From: Larix kaempferi
Taxonomy: Eukaryota; Streptophyta; Pinopsida; Pinales; Pinaceae
Direction of reading: 5' to 3'
Assembly (NCBI GenBank): GCA_027924585.1
Contig: BSBM01000140.1
Location: 9,039,001 to 9,103,000, forward strand
Length of the DNA stretch: 64,000 nucleotides
Position numbers and translations under genes: made by a program. The notes beneath the pieces are model-generated. The model searched no databases and had not been told where the DNA came from. It saw nothing but the letters and a program-made list of their open reading frames with translations. This document shows, piece by piece, positions 32,771 through 43,254 of this stretch. How positions within the stretch are numbered: the first letter of the stretch is position 1; each line of letters starts with the position of its first letter.

Positions 32771-33725
32771 CTACCCGTCCTGAAGATGGAAATTAGCAAC
32801 CACTGAGTTGGTGCCCAACATTTGATAGGTGGCGGAGAAGTCAGGGTCTGTCTTGTAGAGGTGGGGCCATCCGGAGGTCTCGTGGCCGCAAGAGTCTAGC
32901 ACCGTGGTAAGTGCCGCAACTGGAGGTCGACTGAGGCAGTCAGCAACTCGGTTGGTACTCCCTGTTTTATATTTGATGTTGAGGTGGAACTGTAGTAAAT
33001 ATGTTGACCACTTCTTATGGCGGTCATTCTGCAGCTTTCCTTGGGTCTGCATGAACTGCAGTGGCTTGTGATCAGTGTGGATGACTGTCTCCTTCCCAAG
33101 AATGTAATGTCTCCACTGGCGACAGGCTTGTACAATGGAGTACATTTCTTTGTCGTAGGTAGGGTACTTGCGGACAGCATCTGATAGTGTCTCACTATGA
33201 TATGCCACGGGGTGGCCGTGTTGAGTGAGAACGGCGCCCACAGCATAATCTGAAGCATCTGTCTCGATCTCAAAGGGATGTTGCAGGTTCGGTAATGAGA
33301 GTACCAGCGATGAGCACAAACGCTTCTTCAAGTCATCGAAGGCTTGTTGTTGGGACAGGCCCCACACAAATTTTGCCTTACCACCACCCCTGGTCACTTG
33401 GCTGAGGGCCCATGCGATATGAGAGAATCCCAGCACGAACCTGCGATAGAAATTGGCGAGGCCCAAGAAGCTCCGAAGTTCAGTGAGTGTGGTTGGGGCT
33501 GGCCAGTCACGGATGACCTGGATCTTGGCTGGATCCACATGCACACCATGTCGATCAACGATGTAGCCTAAGTAATGGATCTTGTCCATGCCGAAGGAGC
33601 ATTTTTCCATGTTTGCATATAGTTTGTGCTTCCGCAGGGTGTGCAGAACCTGCTGAATATGCTGCAAGTGTTCCTCCCAAGTCTTGCTGTAGATGAGGAT
33701 GTCATCCAGGTACACCACTACAAAA
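32771..33725 (-). pseudogene. Unit 2 RT C-terminal half and RNase H
   Basis: Begins with [15 protein letters not shown] in a frame shifted from the upstream ORF and runs on through RNase H (ETDASDYAVGAVL, VIHTDHKPLQF). Unlike unit 1 it passes NRVADCLSRPP without a stop, continuing to 32771. Confidence 0.9.
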
Positions 33726-35385
33726 ATTTTGGTGAAATGAAAGGTCGAAGGATATCGTCCATCATCCTCATAAAAGTTGCTGGAGCATTTGTCAAACCAA
33801 AAGGCATGACCAGCCATTCAAAAAGACCTTCTTTTGACTTGAAGGCAGTCTTCCATACATCTGTCTGTTCTATTGGGACCTGGTGGTAGCTAGACTTCAG
33901 ATCAATCTTACTGAAGTATTTGGCCCCCGTGAGCTGATCAAGGAGGTTGTCGGTTCGGGGAATCGGGTACCGGTTACAGACTGTGATTTTATTCAGGGCC
34001 CGGTAATCAATGCAGAGTCGCCAGGTCCCATCTTTCTTCTGCACCAGCACGATTGGGCTCCCACAAGGTGATGAACTGGGATGGATGTGCCCCTTGTGGA
34101 GCAATTCTTGGATCTGCCTATTGATCTCCTCATTTTCCAACAGAGAGCGGCGATAGACTGGCCCATTGGGTAGCGGTGCGCCTGGGGTCAGATCGATGGG
34201 ATGCTTGACCTGGTAGTGCAAAGGTACCCCGGTCGGAGAGGAGATGATGTCTGAGTATCCTTCCACCACCTTATCCACTTGCTTCTGTTGTGTGGATAGA
34301 TCGGTCATGGAGGCCCGGGATGTGGCTGCGATCTTTCTTTCACTTTGAGAGCGAATCACGAAGAAGACAAATTTCCCGGTCTGAGAGATGACCTTCCTGC
34401 ATTGCTTGGCGGAGATCAAGGAAATATCACTAGGAGGGACTGCCTCAGGTATCCTGTACAATTTCCTGTTCAAAGAAATAATAACACTACGAGGCCTAGA
34501 CTCATATACAGCATGATGTTTCCATAAATAAGGTTGGCCCAAAAGAACATCTGAAACTTCGAGAGGAGCAACATCACACAATACCTCGTCCTTGAAGGGC
34601 TTGATGCCGTATGGCAGTCGGCACTGTTGGTTGACGCGGAGATCGCTTCCTTTGCAGAGCAATCCAATGGTGTAGGGTTGTGAGTGCGGCATTGTCGGCA
34701 GGGCCAGGAATTTGACGACCTCTGCTGAGATGAGATTCTTCTGGCTACCCAGCTTGGTGCGCAAGGTATGGAAGATATTTGTGAACTCTGGCACTGCTTG
34801 GTCTCTTTCTTGTCGCAGTGTGGTCCACTTGGTATACAAGTCGTCATAACTTCCAACAGGGTAGTATTGTTCCTTAATAGCATCCCTGAAGGATTCCCAG
34901 GTGGCCGTGACTGAAAATAATGAGGCTTCTTCTGTGTCCTTTTTCTCGCAGAATGTTTCCCACCAATCTTTGACATGGGGAACGGCTTTGAGGAGCGCAA
35001 AAGTAATCTTCTCTTTATTCGAAAAGTTATGGACAGAAAAATACCCTTCTAGTAGATTCAACCACTTATCTACAGCATCTGCGTCTATCTGTCCTTCAAA
35101 TATAGGAATATCGAAGTTGATTTGTACCTTGAAGGGGGCGGCGCCTCCGCTCGAGGAAGATGCGTCGCTTGTTGGTAGTCGCCGAAGGATTTGCGCGAAA
35201 TTATCCATCATCTCGTTCCTCTGCTGCGTGAGGGCTTCCTCAAGCAAAATTTTGATAGGATCTCCTGTCCCGTCATCTTTCTTTTCTCCTGCCATGAGAG
35301 GTCGCTTGGGCGTGCGAGAACTTTTGTCCTCAAGAGAAACAAGCTCGAGACCCAATTCTTTGTACCCTGACCTCGTTGGGGACAT
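33718..35385 (-). CDS. Unit 2 gag-RT fusion ORF with protease active site deleted
   Basis: A 555-codon ORF with ATG at 35385. The gag start matches unit 1 up to [11 protein letters not shown], then jumps directly to [12 protein letters not shown] of the protease. Against unit 1 a 588-bp block (exactly 196 codons) is missing, with a 4-bp tacc microhomology at the junction (near 34745-34749). The loss removes the gag C-terminus, the CCHC-like finger, the TAG stop and the protease catalytic Asp-Ser. The rest of the protease and the RT N-terminal half remain, up to the same frameshift before YLDD as in unit 1 (33718). It cannot cleave its own polyprotein; expression is unknown. Confidence 0.9.
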   Translation of the reverse strand: MSPTRSGYKELGLELVSLEDKSSRTPKRPLMAGEKKDDGTGDPIKILLEEALTQQRNEMMDNFAQILRRLPTSDASSSSGGAAPFKVQINFDIPIFEGQIDADAVDKWLNLLEGYFSVHNFSNKEKITFALLKAVPHVKDWWETFCEKKDTEEASLFSVTATWESFRDAIKEQYYPVGSYDDLYTKWTTLRQERDQAVPEFTNIFHTLRTKLGSQKNLISAEVVKFLALPTMPHSQPYTIGLLCKGSDLRVNQQCRLPYGIKPFKDEVLCDVAPLEVSDVLLGQPYLWKHHAVYESRPRSVIISLNRKLYRIPEAVPPSDISLISAKQCRKVISQTGKFVFFVIRSQSERKIAATSRASMTDLSTQQKQVDKVVEGYSDIISSPTGVPLHYQVKHPIDLTPGAPLPNGPVYRRSLLENEEINRQIQELLHKGHIHPSSSPCGSPIVLVQKKDGTWRLCIDYRALNKITVCNRYPIPRTDNLLDQLTGAKYFSKIDLKSSYHQVPIEQTDVWKTAFKSKEGLFEWLVMPFGLTNAPATFMRMMDDILRPFISPKFL

Positions 35386-35410
35386 GCATTAAGACGACAA
35401 GGAGCAGACC

Positions 35411-35422
35411 GCTCTGATACCA
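35411..35422 (-). promoter_or_regulatory. PBS of Gypsy unit 2
   Basis: Minus-strand TGGTATCAGAGC, one base inside LTR C. Confidence 0.95.
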
Positions 35423-35423
35423 C

Positions 35424-36046
35424 TGATCCGGATTTTATGAGCAGAACGAAATGAATATAGATTATTATCAGATGCTTAACACAAAATAACAGAGATACAG
35501 TAAAACTGGTTTTCTATTGAATAAGGAAATAAGCTAGAACTGTAAAATGCAGCGGAAAACAAGCTTGCTGGAATGGTGGCGGCTTATCTCTGAGAAGAGA
35601 TGTGATGGCTGCGCTCATTTCGCAAGAAGATGGTTACAATGAGGCTCTCAAGGCCTTTTACAATAAACAGGAATGTCAAAAACCCTAGACATCCAAAAAC
35701 CTAACCCTAGGACATGTAGCGCCAAAAGTCATGTGGGCCCTGTTTGGGTAAGTTAGTACATCAACTTCCCGGGATCGTAACTTTTGCATACGATCTCCGT
35801 TTGGGGCGCTCGGCAGCCCGTTGGAAAGGTTTGTCGGAGATTTACAACTTTCGACTGGGGCCATATGTATGTCAGAGGCAACCATTTGGCCCCCCAAATC
35901 GCCAAAAAAGGTCATTTAGGGCCTCAAAATGGCCCCGAAAGTTCAGGACCCGAAAAACTGCTAAAAATAGTACAATACCAAAATTGCCATAAAACTGTTT
36001 TGAGCCAGTTGGAACGGTGGGTGGCCACCAATATCCACCTGGATCG
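35424..36046 (-). repeat. LTR C (outer, 5' LTR of unit 2)
   Basis: Begins tgatccggatttt and ends cctggatcg. The last base is g instead of a, and CAGTC (the outer TSD) follows at once. Confidence 0.92.
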
Positions 36047-36051
36047 CAGTC
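36047..36051. other. Right TSD of the Gypsy array (CAGTC)
   Basis: Pairs with 25536-25540. The Copia-2 tail resumes directly after it. Confidence 0.9.
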
Positions 36052-37039
36052 CTGGGAGATCTTGTCGGTCGTGCTACGGCACATAAATGTTCCTGGGATA
36101 CTCTTTTTCGTATTGTTATGTAGTATGTAATCAATCCTCAGATATCCGATAGGTTGAGTTGTGTGCTTGTAATCAGTCCTGGGATGAGGTATTACTATGG
36201 AGACATCTAATCAGTCCTGGAGATCCGAGAGGTTGAACTGTTTGCTCGTAATTAGTCCTGGGATGCTCTTTAGAGATCTTCTCAGTCCTGCTGCAGCACA
36301 TAAATGTTCCTGGGATACTATTTTCGGTATTGCTATGTAGTATGTAATCAGTCCTCAGATATACGATAGGTTGAGCTGTGTGCTCGTAATCATTCCTGGG
36401 ATGAGGTATTACTACGGAGACATGTAATCAGTCCTGGAGATCCGAGAGATTGAGCTGTGTGCTCGTAATTAGTCCTGGGATGCTCTTTAGAGATCTTGTC
36501 GGTCGTGCTGTGGCACATAAATGTTCCTAGGATTCTCTTTAAAGGTTTTTTCTATCCACATGTAATCAGTCCTGGAGATCCGAGAGGTTGATCTGTGTGC
36601 TCGTAATAAGTCCTGGGATGCTCTTTAGAGATCTTGTCGGTCGTGCTGTGGTACATAAATGTTCCTGGGATGCTCTTTAAAGGTATTGTGTAGGAGATGC
36701 ATGTAATCAGTCCTGGGAGATCTTGCCGGTCGTGCTTAGGCACATAAATGTTCATGGGATACTCTTTCCGGTATTGCATCCACACATAAAATTAGTCCTG
36801 AGAGGCCACCTCTATCAGACCGTTCGCATAGATGATGAAGACCTGCAGGTGGTGGGCCTACATCCAGTATGAAAAAGGACTGGCTCTGTAGAACTTCCTA
36901 TGACGAGTAGATTCAGAGATTGATTGAGATAGCAATAGCAATGACGATGATGATGACTCGATGACGATTATCCAGTGACGATGATCCAGAGAAGATGACT
37001 TGTGCTAGAAGACCTGTGTCGAGAAATACCTTCCTAGTT
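36052..37039 (+). repeat. Copia-2 3' tail, part 2 (AGTCCTGG repeats)
   Basis: Recurring blocks contain agtcctggga, gagatcttgtcggtcgtgc, acataaatgttcctggga and gagaggttgagctgtgtgct in varying order from 36052 to about 36800. Then about 240 bp of gatgacgatga-rich sequence leads to the PPT. The blocks match the Copia-1 tail next to Gypsy-0. Confidence 0.8.
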
Positions 37040-37048
37040 AAGAGGGAG
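37040..37048 (+). promoter_or_regulatory. PPT of Copia-2
   Basis: aagagggag directly precedes the 3' LTR. Confidence 0.85.
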
Positions 37049-37694
37049 TGTTGATGTATATGTAACTTCGGAATGTATTTCACATATATGTATATTTTAT
37101 TCCTATAGAGATGTTATTATTCCTCTATACGGAAGTGTCGTCATTTATATTGTAAGTGTCGTAACTTATACTTGATGGGTTATTAGACCACCTTGTTGGG
37201 GTCGGCCCTGTATAAGTCATGTGGGTCAAAGGGTTATTAGACCACCCTATTGGGGGTCGGCCATGTGGGTCAAAGGGTTATTAGACCACCCTAGTGGGGA
37301 TCGGCCCAGTCAGCATTATGTTAAGTGGTTAAGTTGAGGCCGACCTAGTTGAGTAAAGGTCAAGTCAAGTTAGTGTATAAATAGAGAGTGTGTCTCTCTC
37401 ATTTTACACATTCTATTCACTCACTCACACTTGGGAGAGTGGCGCACTTGTGGAGGAGGAGGCTCTGCTGCTAGGAGAAGACTATCTCTTGTATTCTGGT
37501 TGTATCATTGCTCTATCTATCTCTGAGGAAGTTATTGGGGTTTTTCACCTTTATGGTTTTCCCCAAGTAAAATTTGTGTCTCTTGTGTGCTTGAATTATT
37601 ATGTCCATGATTGATATGTTGTAGATATGTTGTACATGTTGTTCTCTCAGTTAAGATCCTAGATCAGATTGAAGTAAATTCTAAAAATTTAACA
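37049..37694 (+). repeat. 3' LTR of Copia-2
   Basis: Same length as the 5' LTR (646 bp), about 15 differences by eye. TATAAATA at 37376-37383 is retained. Confidence 0.95.
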
Positions 37695-37699
37695 ATAAC
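37695..37699. other. Right TSD of Copia-2 (ATAAC)
   Basis: Identical to 20057-20061. Confidence 0.95.
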
Positions 37700-38360
37700 A
37701 AATCAAACAATCTTGGTTTCAGCAGGGCCAAGGGTACACAATGAAGCAACATCATCATATCCTATACCTTTTCTAGGTGACTTGTTCTCATGAATAATAG
37801 GGACAACAATACCCATTCCATTCTTTCCAAGTCCTCCTTTGGTATAGCCCATCTTGCTAAGTAGACATGACCCAATACATTTAGTGTGTTTTTCAAAACT
37901 AGGAGAAATAACATCATGAGTAGCCAATAAAACATGAGATGAAACATAAACATCATCAATGTCATTCTTATAATCCCTCGAAGTCATTGACAAGGTTTTG
38001 GAAAATAGTTTCCATGGTGTTTTCTAGGACAACAATGTGACAACAATATTCCAATATTTTTCATCGATTCGTCATAAGATAGAAATTTGGAACTGGGAAG
38101 CTTCATCCTCCACTTGAATATGAGATACCTCCAAGTATTTCTTTAAACCTTCATTCTTTGATTCCAATTGAGTAACAAGGAATTGCAAGTCATGTACTTC
38201 TCCAAGGAGGAGATTATGAGATTATTGCAAGATAATATCCTTCTTCTCACGAATCTCCTACAATTTCTGTAAATCCAAGGCTTCATCTTCATCTAGCATA
38301 CCCATCTTCATCAACAATTGACTATGCAAATTCGTCAAATCTACATCGGCTAGTAATGCA
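37700..38360 (-). pseudogene. 5' half of a G-patch-like coding remnant split by Copia-2
   Basis: On the minus strand, 37993-37703 encodes a segment with LLSKMGYTKGGLGKNGMGI followed by IHENKSPRKGIGYDD. It fits the glycine spacing of a G-patch (RNA-processing) motif. Upstream, 38360-38110 encodes a heptad-like charged stretch (DLQKL, HDLQFLVTQLESKNEGLKK) with in-frame TAG and TAA, and at least two more stops lie before the G-patch part. G-patch motifs occur in RNA-processing proteins and in some retroelement polyproteins. The partner half is at 19506-20056. Confidence 0.5.
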
Positions 38361-40160
38361 ACAATTGTCAAAAATGTAACTAGTTGAGAGGTATCAATGA
38401 TTGTACCATACCATGCAATCAATTATGCCAAATCGAGCATCATGTTGGTCGACTTCCAAGCGACCCAACAATACAAATATTCCCACAACTGAAATCAATT
38501 TATTACACACGATAGCACTATCAATTCACCACTTAATTTATGAGTGCATATTCTAGTCGACGTACAAGTCGACCACCCAGGTTGATCAAGAGTTCATTCG
38601 ATCCTTGACTCCAATATGTTAGTTGGCAGTCCTCCAGTCGACGCTCAGTGACATGGATCAAATATCCGAGTAAAAAAAAGGAGTGCCACCAATCAGATGA
38701 TGAATGAATTACGCAATGATAGAAGCGTTTATTCACCACAACTCAATGAAATAAAAGGAATGAGACCAATATACCAATCAAGAAACATATGTTTGTCATC
38801 TACTAAGTCAACGTGTCTATGGTTGACTATCCTCCACCTCCAATTGAAGGTATTGGACTTGTAAATTCGATCTCAGGCATTCACCAAAAACAAAATCAAG
38901 TTGCATAGACCCTAATGCAAGTCAACCAAGAATGCTAATGTAAGTTCAATCAATGCACATTCCAATCAAGTAACCAAGTGAGTGATAAATATGTCGAGGT
39001 AGATCAATGGACCAAGGTTGACTCACTACCAAGTTGGACAACCAAATCTTGGTTGGCCAACCAAATCTTGGTTGGCCCCTAGACAGGTTTCTAGGCATTT
39101 GGGTCATCTTTATCTCGATTGCTAATTCCCTGCATCCAACAGGAATGGAGCAAGGTCAAAGGTCAGGCGTTTGGAGTATGGGGTGGTCAAACACCTTGTT
39201 GATTCCCTCCATCCAATGGGCATGGAGCAAATAGGTCTCCAACTATTCGAGCAAAGGTGAACAAACAGTATGATAAGCTGGTTGGAGCTTCATGTCTAAC
39301 CAAGCAACTGATTGTTTCAGTCTCTATTGCGTATTTCGTGAATTGATTCTTATAAAATGTGCCTAGACAAATGTTGATCATATAACATGTGATCATGTGC
39401 TCTTTCCATATTCTCGATCTCAACAAGACACAATCATGAGGAATTTTGATCAACACTAAGCATCAAAATGAAGACTTAAATTCTAGGTTGTCGATAGCCC
39501 GAGATATCTAAATGCAAGTAAATAATCTTCTAGGAAGCAAGACGACACTTAGATCATTAAACCATTTATGAAGCTCTTCTCATTTTCTATAAAACCAAAT
39601 CACAAAACCTAAGGCTCTAATCCTAGATTCAAAGCATCACATAGCAGTTTACTTGGCCTTCAACATGCTGTGATCGATGATATGATTGGTCTACAATACC
39701 CATATATCATCAACGAAGGACACAAACAGGCACATCTCATCAAATGACCAGTGATGGATCAAATATCATATCGTACCACAAAATAGGGCACGCACGATGG
39801 ATCAAATATCAGTTTTCACCATGAACTAGAGCATGCACTGTATTCTCAAAAAACAATTTGGCATCAAAACACTAGTGGAACTCTCATACTCTACAAGAAC
39901 CCAGATCACATATCACAATCCCTAGGGTTTTTATACCACGTTTTAATAGGTAAGAAATTGCAGAAGAGAGCACAAAGAATCCTAGATCAATGTCTAAAGA
40001 AACCATTGCAATGAAGCACAATGAACCATATTGAGATCCAATGATCCCATATAATGATAGACCATCAATAATAAGTTTCCCAAAAAGTGGAGCACGTTGG
40101 ATATAACTGTCCATAAAAAGTGGATCTGATATCCCAAAGTGAACACAGTTTAATTTAAGC
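38361..40160. other. Unassigned stretch with short repeats
   Basis: No gene is supported. A perfect 19-bp tandem pair (aaccaaatcttggttggcc) sits at 39040-39077. A longer imperfect pair based on gatggatcaaatatca is near 39754 and 39800. The sequence tataccacgttttaa near 39936 is weakly PBS-like, but no LTR pair was found. Confidence 0.4.
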
Positions 40161-40163
40161 TGA

Positions 40164-40418
40164 CAGGGTGAGGTTAACAAGGAACCTATGGTTCCAATAG
40201 CTAGCTCTACTGGCCATAAGTATGCCATACTTGACAAAACCTCAAGTTTAAAAGGATTGGGGATATTTATAAATGAAGATCTCATTCTAGAAGACCAAGC
40301 CAAATTAAGAAAGGAGGTTCCAAATGTAAAAGAAACTTGGAAGGAAGGGAAACTAGCATTAATTAGAAATAGAAAAGTTGTTATTCAAGATAGAAACCAA
40401 AAAGATAAAAATAAATAG
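40164..40418 (+). pseudogene. LINE ORF1 C-terminal remnant
   Basis: An open stretch ending at TAG 40416-40418 with KGLGIFINEDLILEDQAKLR and a basic WKEGKLALIRNRKVVIQ end. This fits the C-terminus of LINE ORF1 proteins (nucleic-acid binding), which typically end in a KEGKxAxxRNGK-like stretch. The endonuclease ORF follows within about 12 bases. Confidence 0.6.
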
Positions 40419-40430
40419 CAACTAGACATG

Positions 40431-41290
40431 CTCCAAATCCTCTCTTGGAACTGTCAAGACTTCCCGTGGAACAAAGTTTTGAAGTTAAGTCGGATCCCGA
40501 GTGAAATTGATATTATTCTTCTTGTTGAAATATGGAAGCATGAAGAATCTAAGGTTCCTAACATAGAAGGATTCGTCCTATGGTTGGACTAGAACAAGTG
40601 ATCCTATCATAGAGGCAGAGGCATTAGAGGTATAACTTGTTACATTAGGGAAAACATCTTCCCCCATGCTAGGATCTATAAGAAAGACCCTAACAACCAA
40701 TATATTTGGATAGATATTTCAGACATTAATGCTAAAAAACCTACATAGAAATATGTTATTTTCCCCTATTAATTCTAACTTCTATAAAAAAAGTAATATT
40801 GATAAGAATTGCCCTTACAATGGCTTGGAAAATGATATTTCTAGTATAAGGAACAAAGGTAATACCTAATGGGTAACTTTAATGCTAGAACTTTGAGTAA
40901 TCAAGCTATTCTTTTAATAAATTATTCCAAACAGAATCCTCTTTGGTTAGATAAGGACCTTCCTCTAGATTGTCGATACAAAAGAAATTATGGAGTTCTA
41001 GGTGAAAATTTGTTTAGCTCTAATCTAGTCAAGCTCAATAGCGCTCAAGATCTTATAATTCGTAGCGGTCTAATGAAGTGGCGGAATTCTAGCCAGATGA
41101 CGTGTATTCATGAGCTTGGAGGTGGTGTGGTAGATTATGTCATATATGATATCCCTTTATATAACAAAACGATAAATCTAGACATATTAAATGACCTTGA
41201 TCCCGACTCAGATCATATACCTCTAATAGTAACCCTCAATTTTTTCATGCATAGTGATCCTATAAATGAAAATCTCACAGTCAAAAGCAT
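40431..41290 (+). pseudogene. LINE apurinic-type endonuclease remnant
   Basis: It begins with LQILSWNCQDFPWNK, the N-terminal signature of exonuclease/endonuclease/phosphatase-fold LINE nucleases, then SEIDIILLVEIW. The 40590-40860 part is full of stops. The longest piece, 40869-41294, carries MGNFNART where GDFNAR is expected, so the catalytic Asp is Asn. It also has VVDYVIYDIPLYNK and the terminal DSDHIPL. It would nick target DNA if intact. Confidence 0.85.
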
Positions 41291-41327
41291 ATGATCTTTG
41301 ACAAAAATAAGGATGATCTTTTCATAA

Positions 41328-41874
41328 ATGATTTTAAAAAATGGCTTGTTTCCTATATCAAGTACAATTAAAATAGACGAACTCTATCATAACTTTATTA
41401 CGGTCCTCTCATCTTCCATTAACATGTTCTCCATTGAATTTTTGGGTAAAAAGAAAAATAGAAGAACCAACCCTTGGTATGATAAAGAATGTAAAAATGC
41501 AAGAAGAGGCATCAAGGAATTTATTGAAGAGTCTCTTAAAATTGACAAGCTAAATCAATATAAAGTCCTAATTAAAAGAAATAAAAAGGCGTAGGAAAAT
41601 CTTTTACACCTCTCTAAAGTAGCTCCTAAGAAATTCCGGAGGCAAATTATAACTTGTAAAACTAAATATAATAATAGGATTGCTTTGAAGGATTGGAATT
41701 CATATCTCAAAAATCTTTACAAATCCCTGGATGCCATAGATAAAATTCAAATCCTCCTTACAATGGAAGAGGTTTTATCATTAGAAGACATTGATTTTGG
41801 GATTAAGCATCTAGCAAATTGAAAAGCTAAGGAGACTGAAGGATACCAAGAATAAATCCTAAAAATTAGAGGGC
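41328..41874 (+). pseudogene. LINE endonuclease-RT linker
   Basis: 41328-41594 is open with NRRTNPWYDKECKNARRGIK, a motif typical of the pre-RT region in many LINEs. A TAG follows near 41593. The remaining frame (TMEEVLSLEDIDFGIKH) reaches the Element L insertion point. Confidence 0.75.
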
Positions 41875-41879
41875 TTGTC

Positions 41880-42601
41880 TATATAAATTCTAAATATGTT
41901 CAAGACCATACAAGAATTTACACAAGCCAGGATCTAGAAACAACGTAGTCCTCACCAATAATTTACACAGAGATTAGCATAAATAAGAAGAAATATTGAA
42001 GCAGAAACATAAGAGAGAGAACTCAATTGACGTAAACTTCATCTAAGTATTATTCATCAATAATAATACAATATATAATACATCTCATAGATATAATTCG
42101 AATGCCTTGAAGTAAACTTGAGTAGCTCACATGTGGCAGGCTTACAATAGGCCAAAACTCCATCTATGGCAAGTACCCATCTCCAAATCATAGCTAATAG
42201 TCATGAATTGGATAAGTGGTCCTAGGTTGATAATGAGTGAGCAAAAAAAAAGCAGTGGGTGGCTTTTAAGGAGAAAAGGAAGGAAGATGTTGAGGTAGAA
42301 AAGCAACAAGGTTTCCCAAGTCATCTAAGTGCACTAGCTCATCCAAATCCATGTGAAAAGAAGAACAAAGTTGCTTTAAAATCACAAAAGTTGGATAAAA
42401 GTAGGATAAAGAAGAAGTATCTATCTAACTCACAAAAGCACAGTAAAAGATGGAACTAAAGAAAAAAGAGGGCAATATAGTGGATAAACATGACCAAGGT
42501 GGCCAAATAATGTGCTAGGAATCCTAACTAACATAGTCTAAACATCTAAGAAACCAAATAATGGCATAAACTAAGGTCTAGATGATTAAATTATTCCAAA
42601 A
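41880..42601 (-). repeat. Left (3') LTR of Element L
   Basis: Aligns along its length with 50183-50902. The outer end begins ta instead of tg. Confidence 0.9.
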
Positions 42602-42610
42602 CCCCCCCTT
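42602..42610 (-). promoter_or_regulatory. PPT of Element L
   Basis: Minus-strand AAGGGGGGG directly inside the left LTR. Confidence 0.75.
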
Positions 42611-42669
42611 AAGCCTGACTTATGTGAGTGAAATATCAAAATTAGGGCCCAAGCAACAAAGGCTTATGG

Positions 42670-43254
42670 TCACCATTTACAATTTATTAACTCCATGTAA
42701 ACTGAGGAAAGAGAGAAAACCACATGGGAAGAAAACCTCCCCTCAAAAATAGACATGAAATACACCATAATAAGGCTCTCCAAACTCCATGCAGGTGTGA
42801 ACTTGGTGATGATGTCTGGAGGAATATTCTTCTCGGTAAGAAGTGGAATGTGCTCAACTGAATCGAGAACATAAAGAACCACACGATAGAAAATGTATCC
42901 ATGTAGAACAATTGAGATCCATTGATAGTAGAGAAAATGTAGGTGCTCATTAGACTTGAACTTCTTGATATCAGGTCCAAATGAGTCTTGAGAGTCTCCA
43001 CCTTTAGGAAGAAATGCACTTGCCATCATGTAGCAGTGGGTATGAATCATGAGACCAAGGAGAGCGAATGCATAATCTCCAAACTTTGATCTATCCTTCA
43101 AAACATCCAATAACACACCAAATGTTGGACCAAAATGCTCATGTGAAAGAGAGGAATCAAATTCCTCATTAGCTTCTAGTGAAGGCTCAGGGTGTGAATG
43201 ATCTGCCACAACAAGCTTGTCATCCTCACAATCTAAAGAATGATAGGAAACAAG
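42670..43254 (-). CDS. Gene-like ORF of Element L, unknown function
   Basis: An open frame of about 190 codons ends at TAA 42670. No ATG lies at its start; it opens after a TAA at 43255, and the sequence there (cattctttag read on the minus strand) resembles a splice acceptor, so it may be a 3' exon. The product starts acidic (SHPEPSLEANEEFDSSLSHE). It continues with FGVLLDVLKDRSKFGDYAFA, a His/Cys/Met stretch MIHTHCYMMASAF, and hydrophobic segments such as YYQWISIVLHGYIFYRVVLY. It matches no gag/pol domain I know. It could be a captured host gene fragment or an element-specific protein. Confidence 0.45.
   Translation of the reverse strand, partial: LVSYHSLDCEDDKLVVADHSHPEPSLEANEEFDSSLSHEHFGPTFGVLLDVLKDRSKFGDYAFALLGLMIHTHCYMMASAFLPKGGDSQDSFGPDIKKFKSNEHLHFLYYQWISIVLHGYIFYRVVLYVLDSVEHIPLLTEKNIPPDIITKFTPAWSLESLIMVYFMSIFEGRFSSHVVFSLSSVYMELINCKW

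Larger units (their letters stand above)
25541..36046 (-). mobile_element. Gypsy tandem array: LTR-internal-LTR-internal-LTR
   Basis: Three ~623-bp LTRs (A 25541-26163, B 30778-31399, C 35424-36046) separate two internal regions in the same minus orientation. Unit 1 is 26164-30777; unit 2 is 31400-35423. Each internal region has a PBS at its right end and a PPT at its left end. LTR B therefore serves as 5' LTR of unit 1 and 3' LTR of unit 2. A single CAGTC TSD flanks the whole array. The gene order gag-PR-RT-RH-IN makes it Ty3/Gypsy; [11 protein letters not shown] and [19 protein letters not shown] are of the chromovirus type. No intact chromodomain is visible. Confidence 0.95.
20062..37694 (+). 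mobile_element. Copia-2: Ty1/Copia element interrupted by a Gypsy array
   Basis: The order is two 646-bp LTRs (20062-20707 and 37049-37694), PBS, an intron-like 5' region, pol remnants, a repetitive tail, the Gypsy array 25541-36046, the rest of the tail, PPT and 3' LTR, with a perfect ATAAC TSD. Without the array the element is about 7.1 kb. The two LTRs differ by about 15 substitutions in 646 bp by eye (about 2.3%), so insertion is moderately recent. Pol carries stops, a deletion and a frameshift, so movement would have needed proteins from another copy unless decay is later. Confidence 0.95.
40161..41879 (+). mobile_element. LINE, segment 1 (ORF1 end, endonuclease, RT linker)
   Basis: The first of three collinear pieces of one non-LTR retrotransposon; the others are 50903-52195 and 62439-62930. 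The 5' end is not defined and is probably truncated. It ends where Element L inserted. The reading sense is plus throughout. Numerous stops show it is inactive. Confidence 0.85.

Noticed and set aside
25541-36046. Two separate Gypsy insertions side by side
   Set aside because: The middle LTR has no TSD and is flanked by PBS and PPT, so it is shared; only the outer ends carry a TSD.
38361-40160. A further LTR retrotransposon, suggested by a PBS-like ataccac near 39936
   Set aside because: No direct-repeat LTR pair, PPT or pol remnant could be found around it.
39884-40303. 139-codon minus-strand ORF
   Set aside because: Its first third is antisense to the LINE ORF1 remnant, and the rest has no features.
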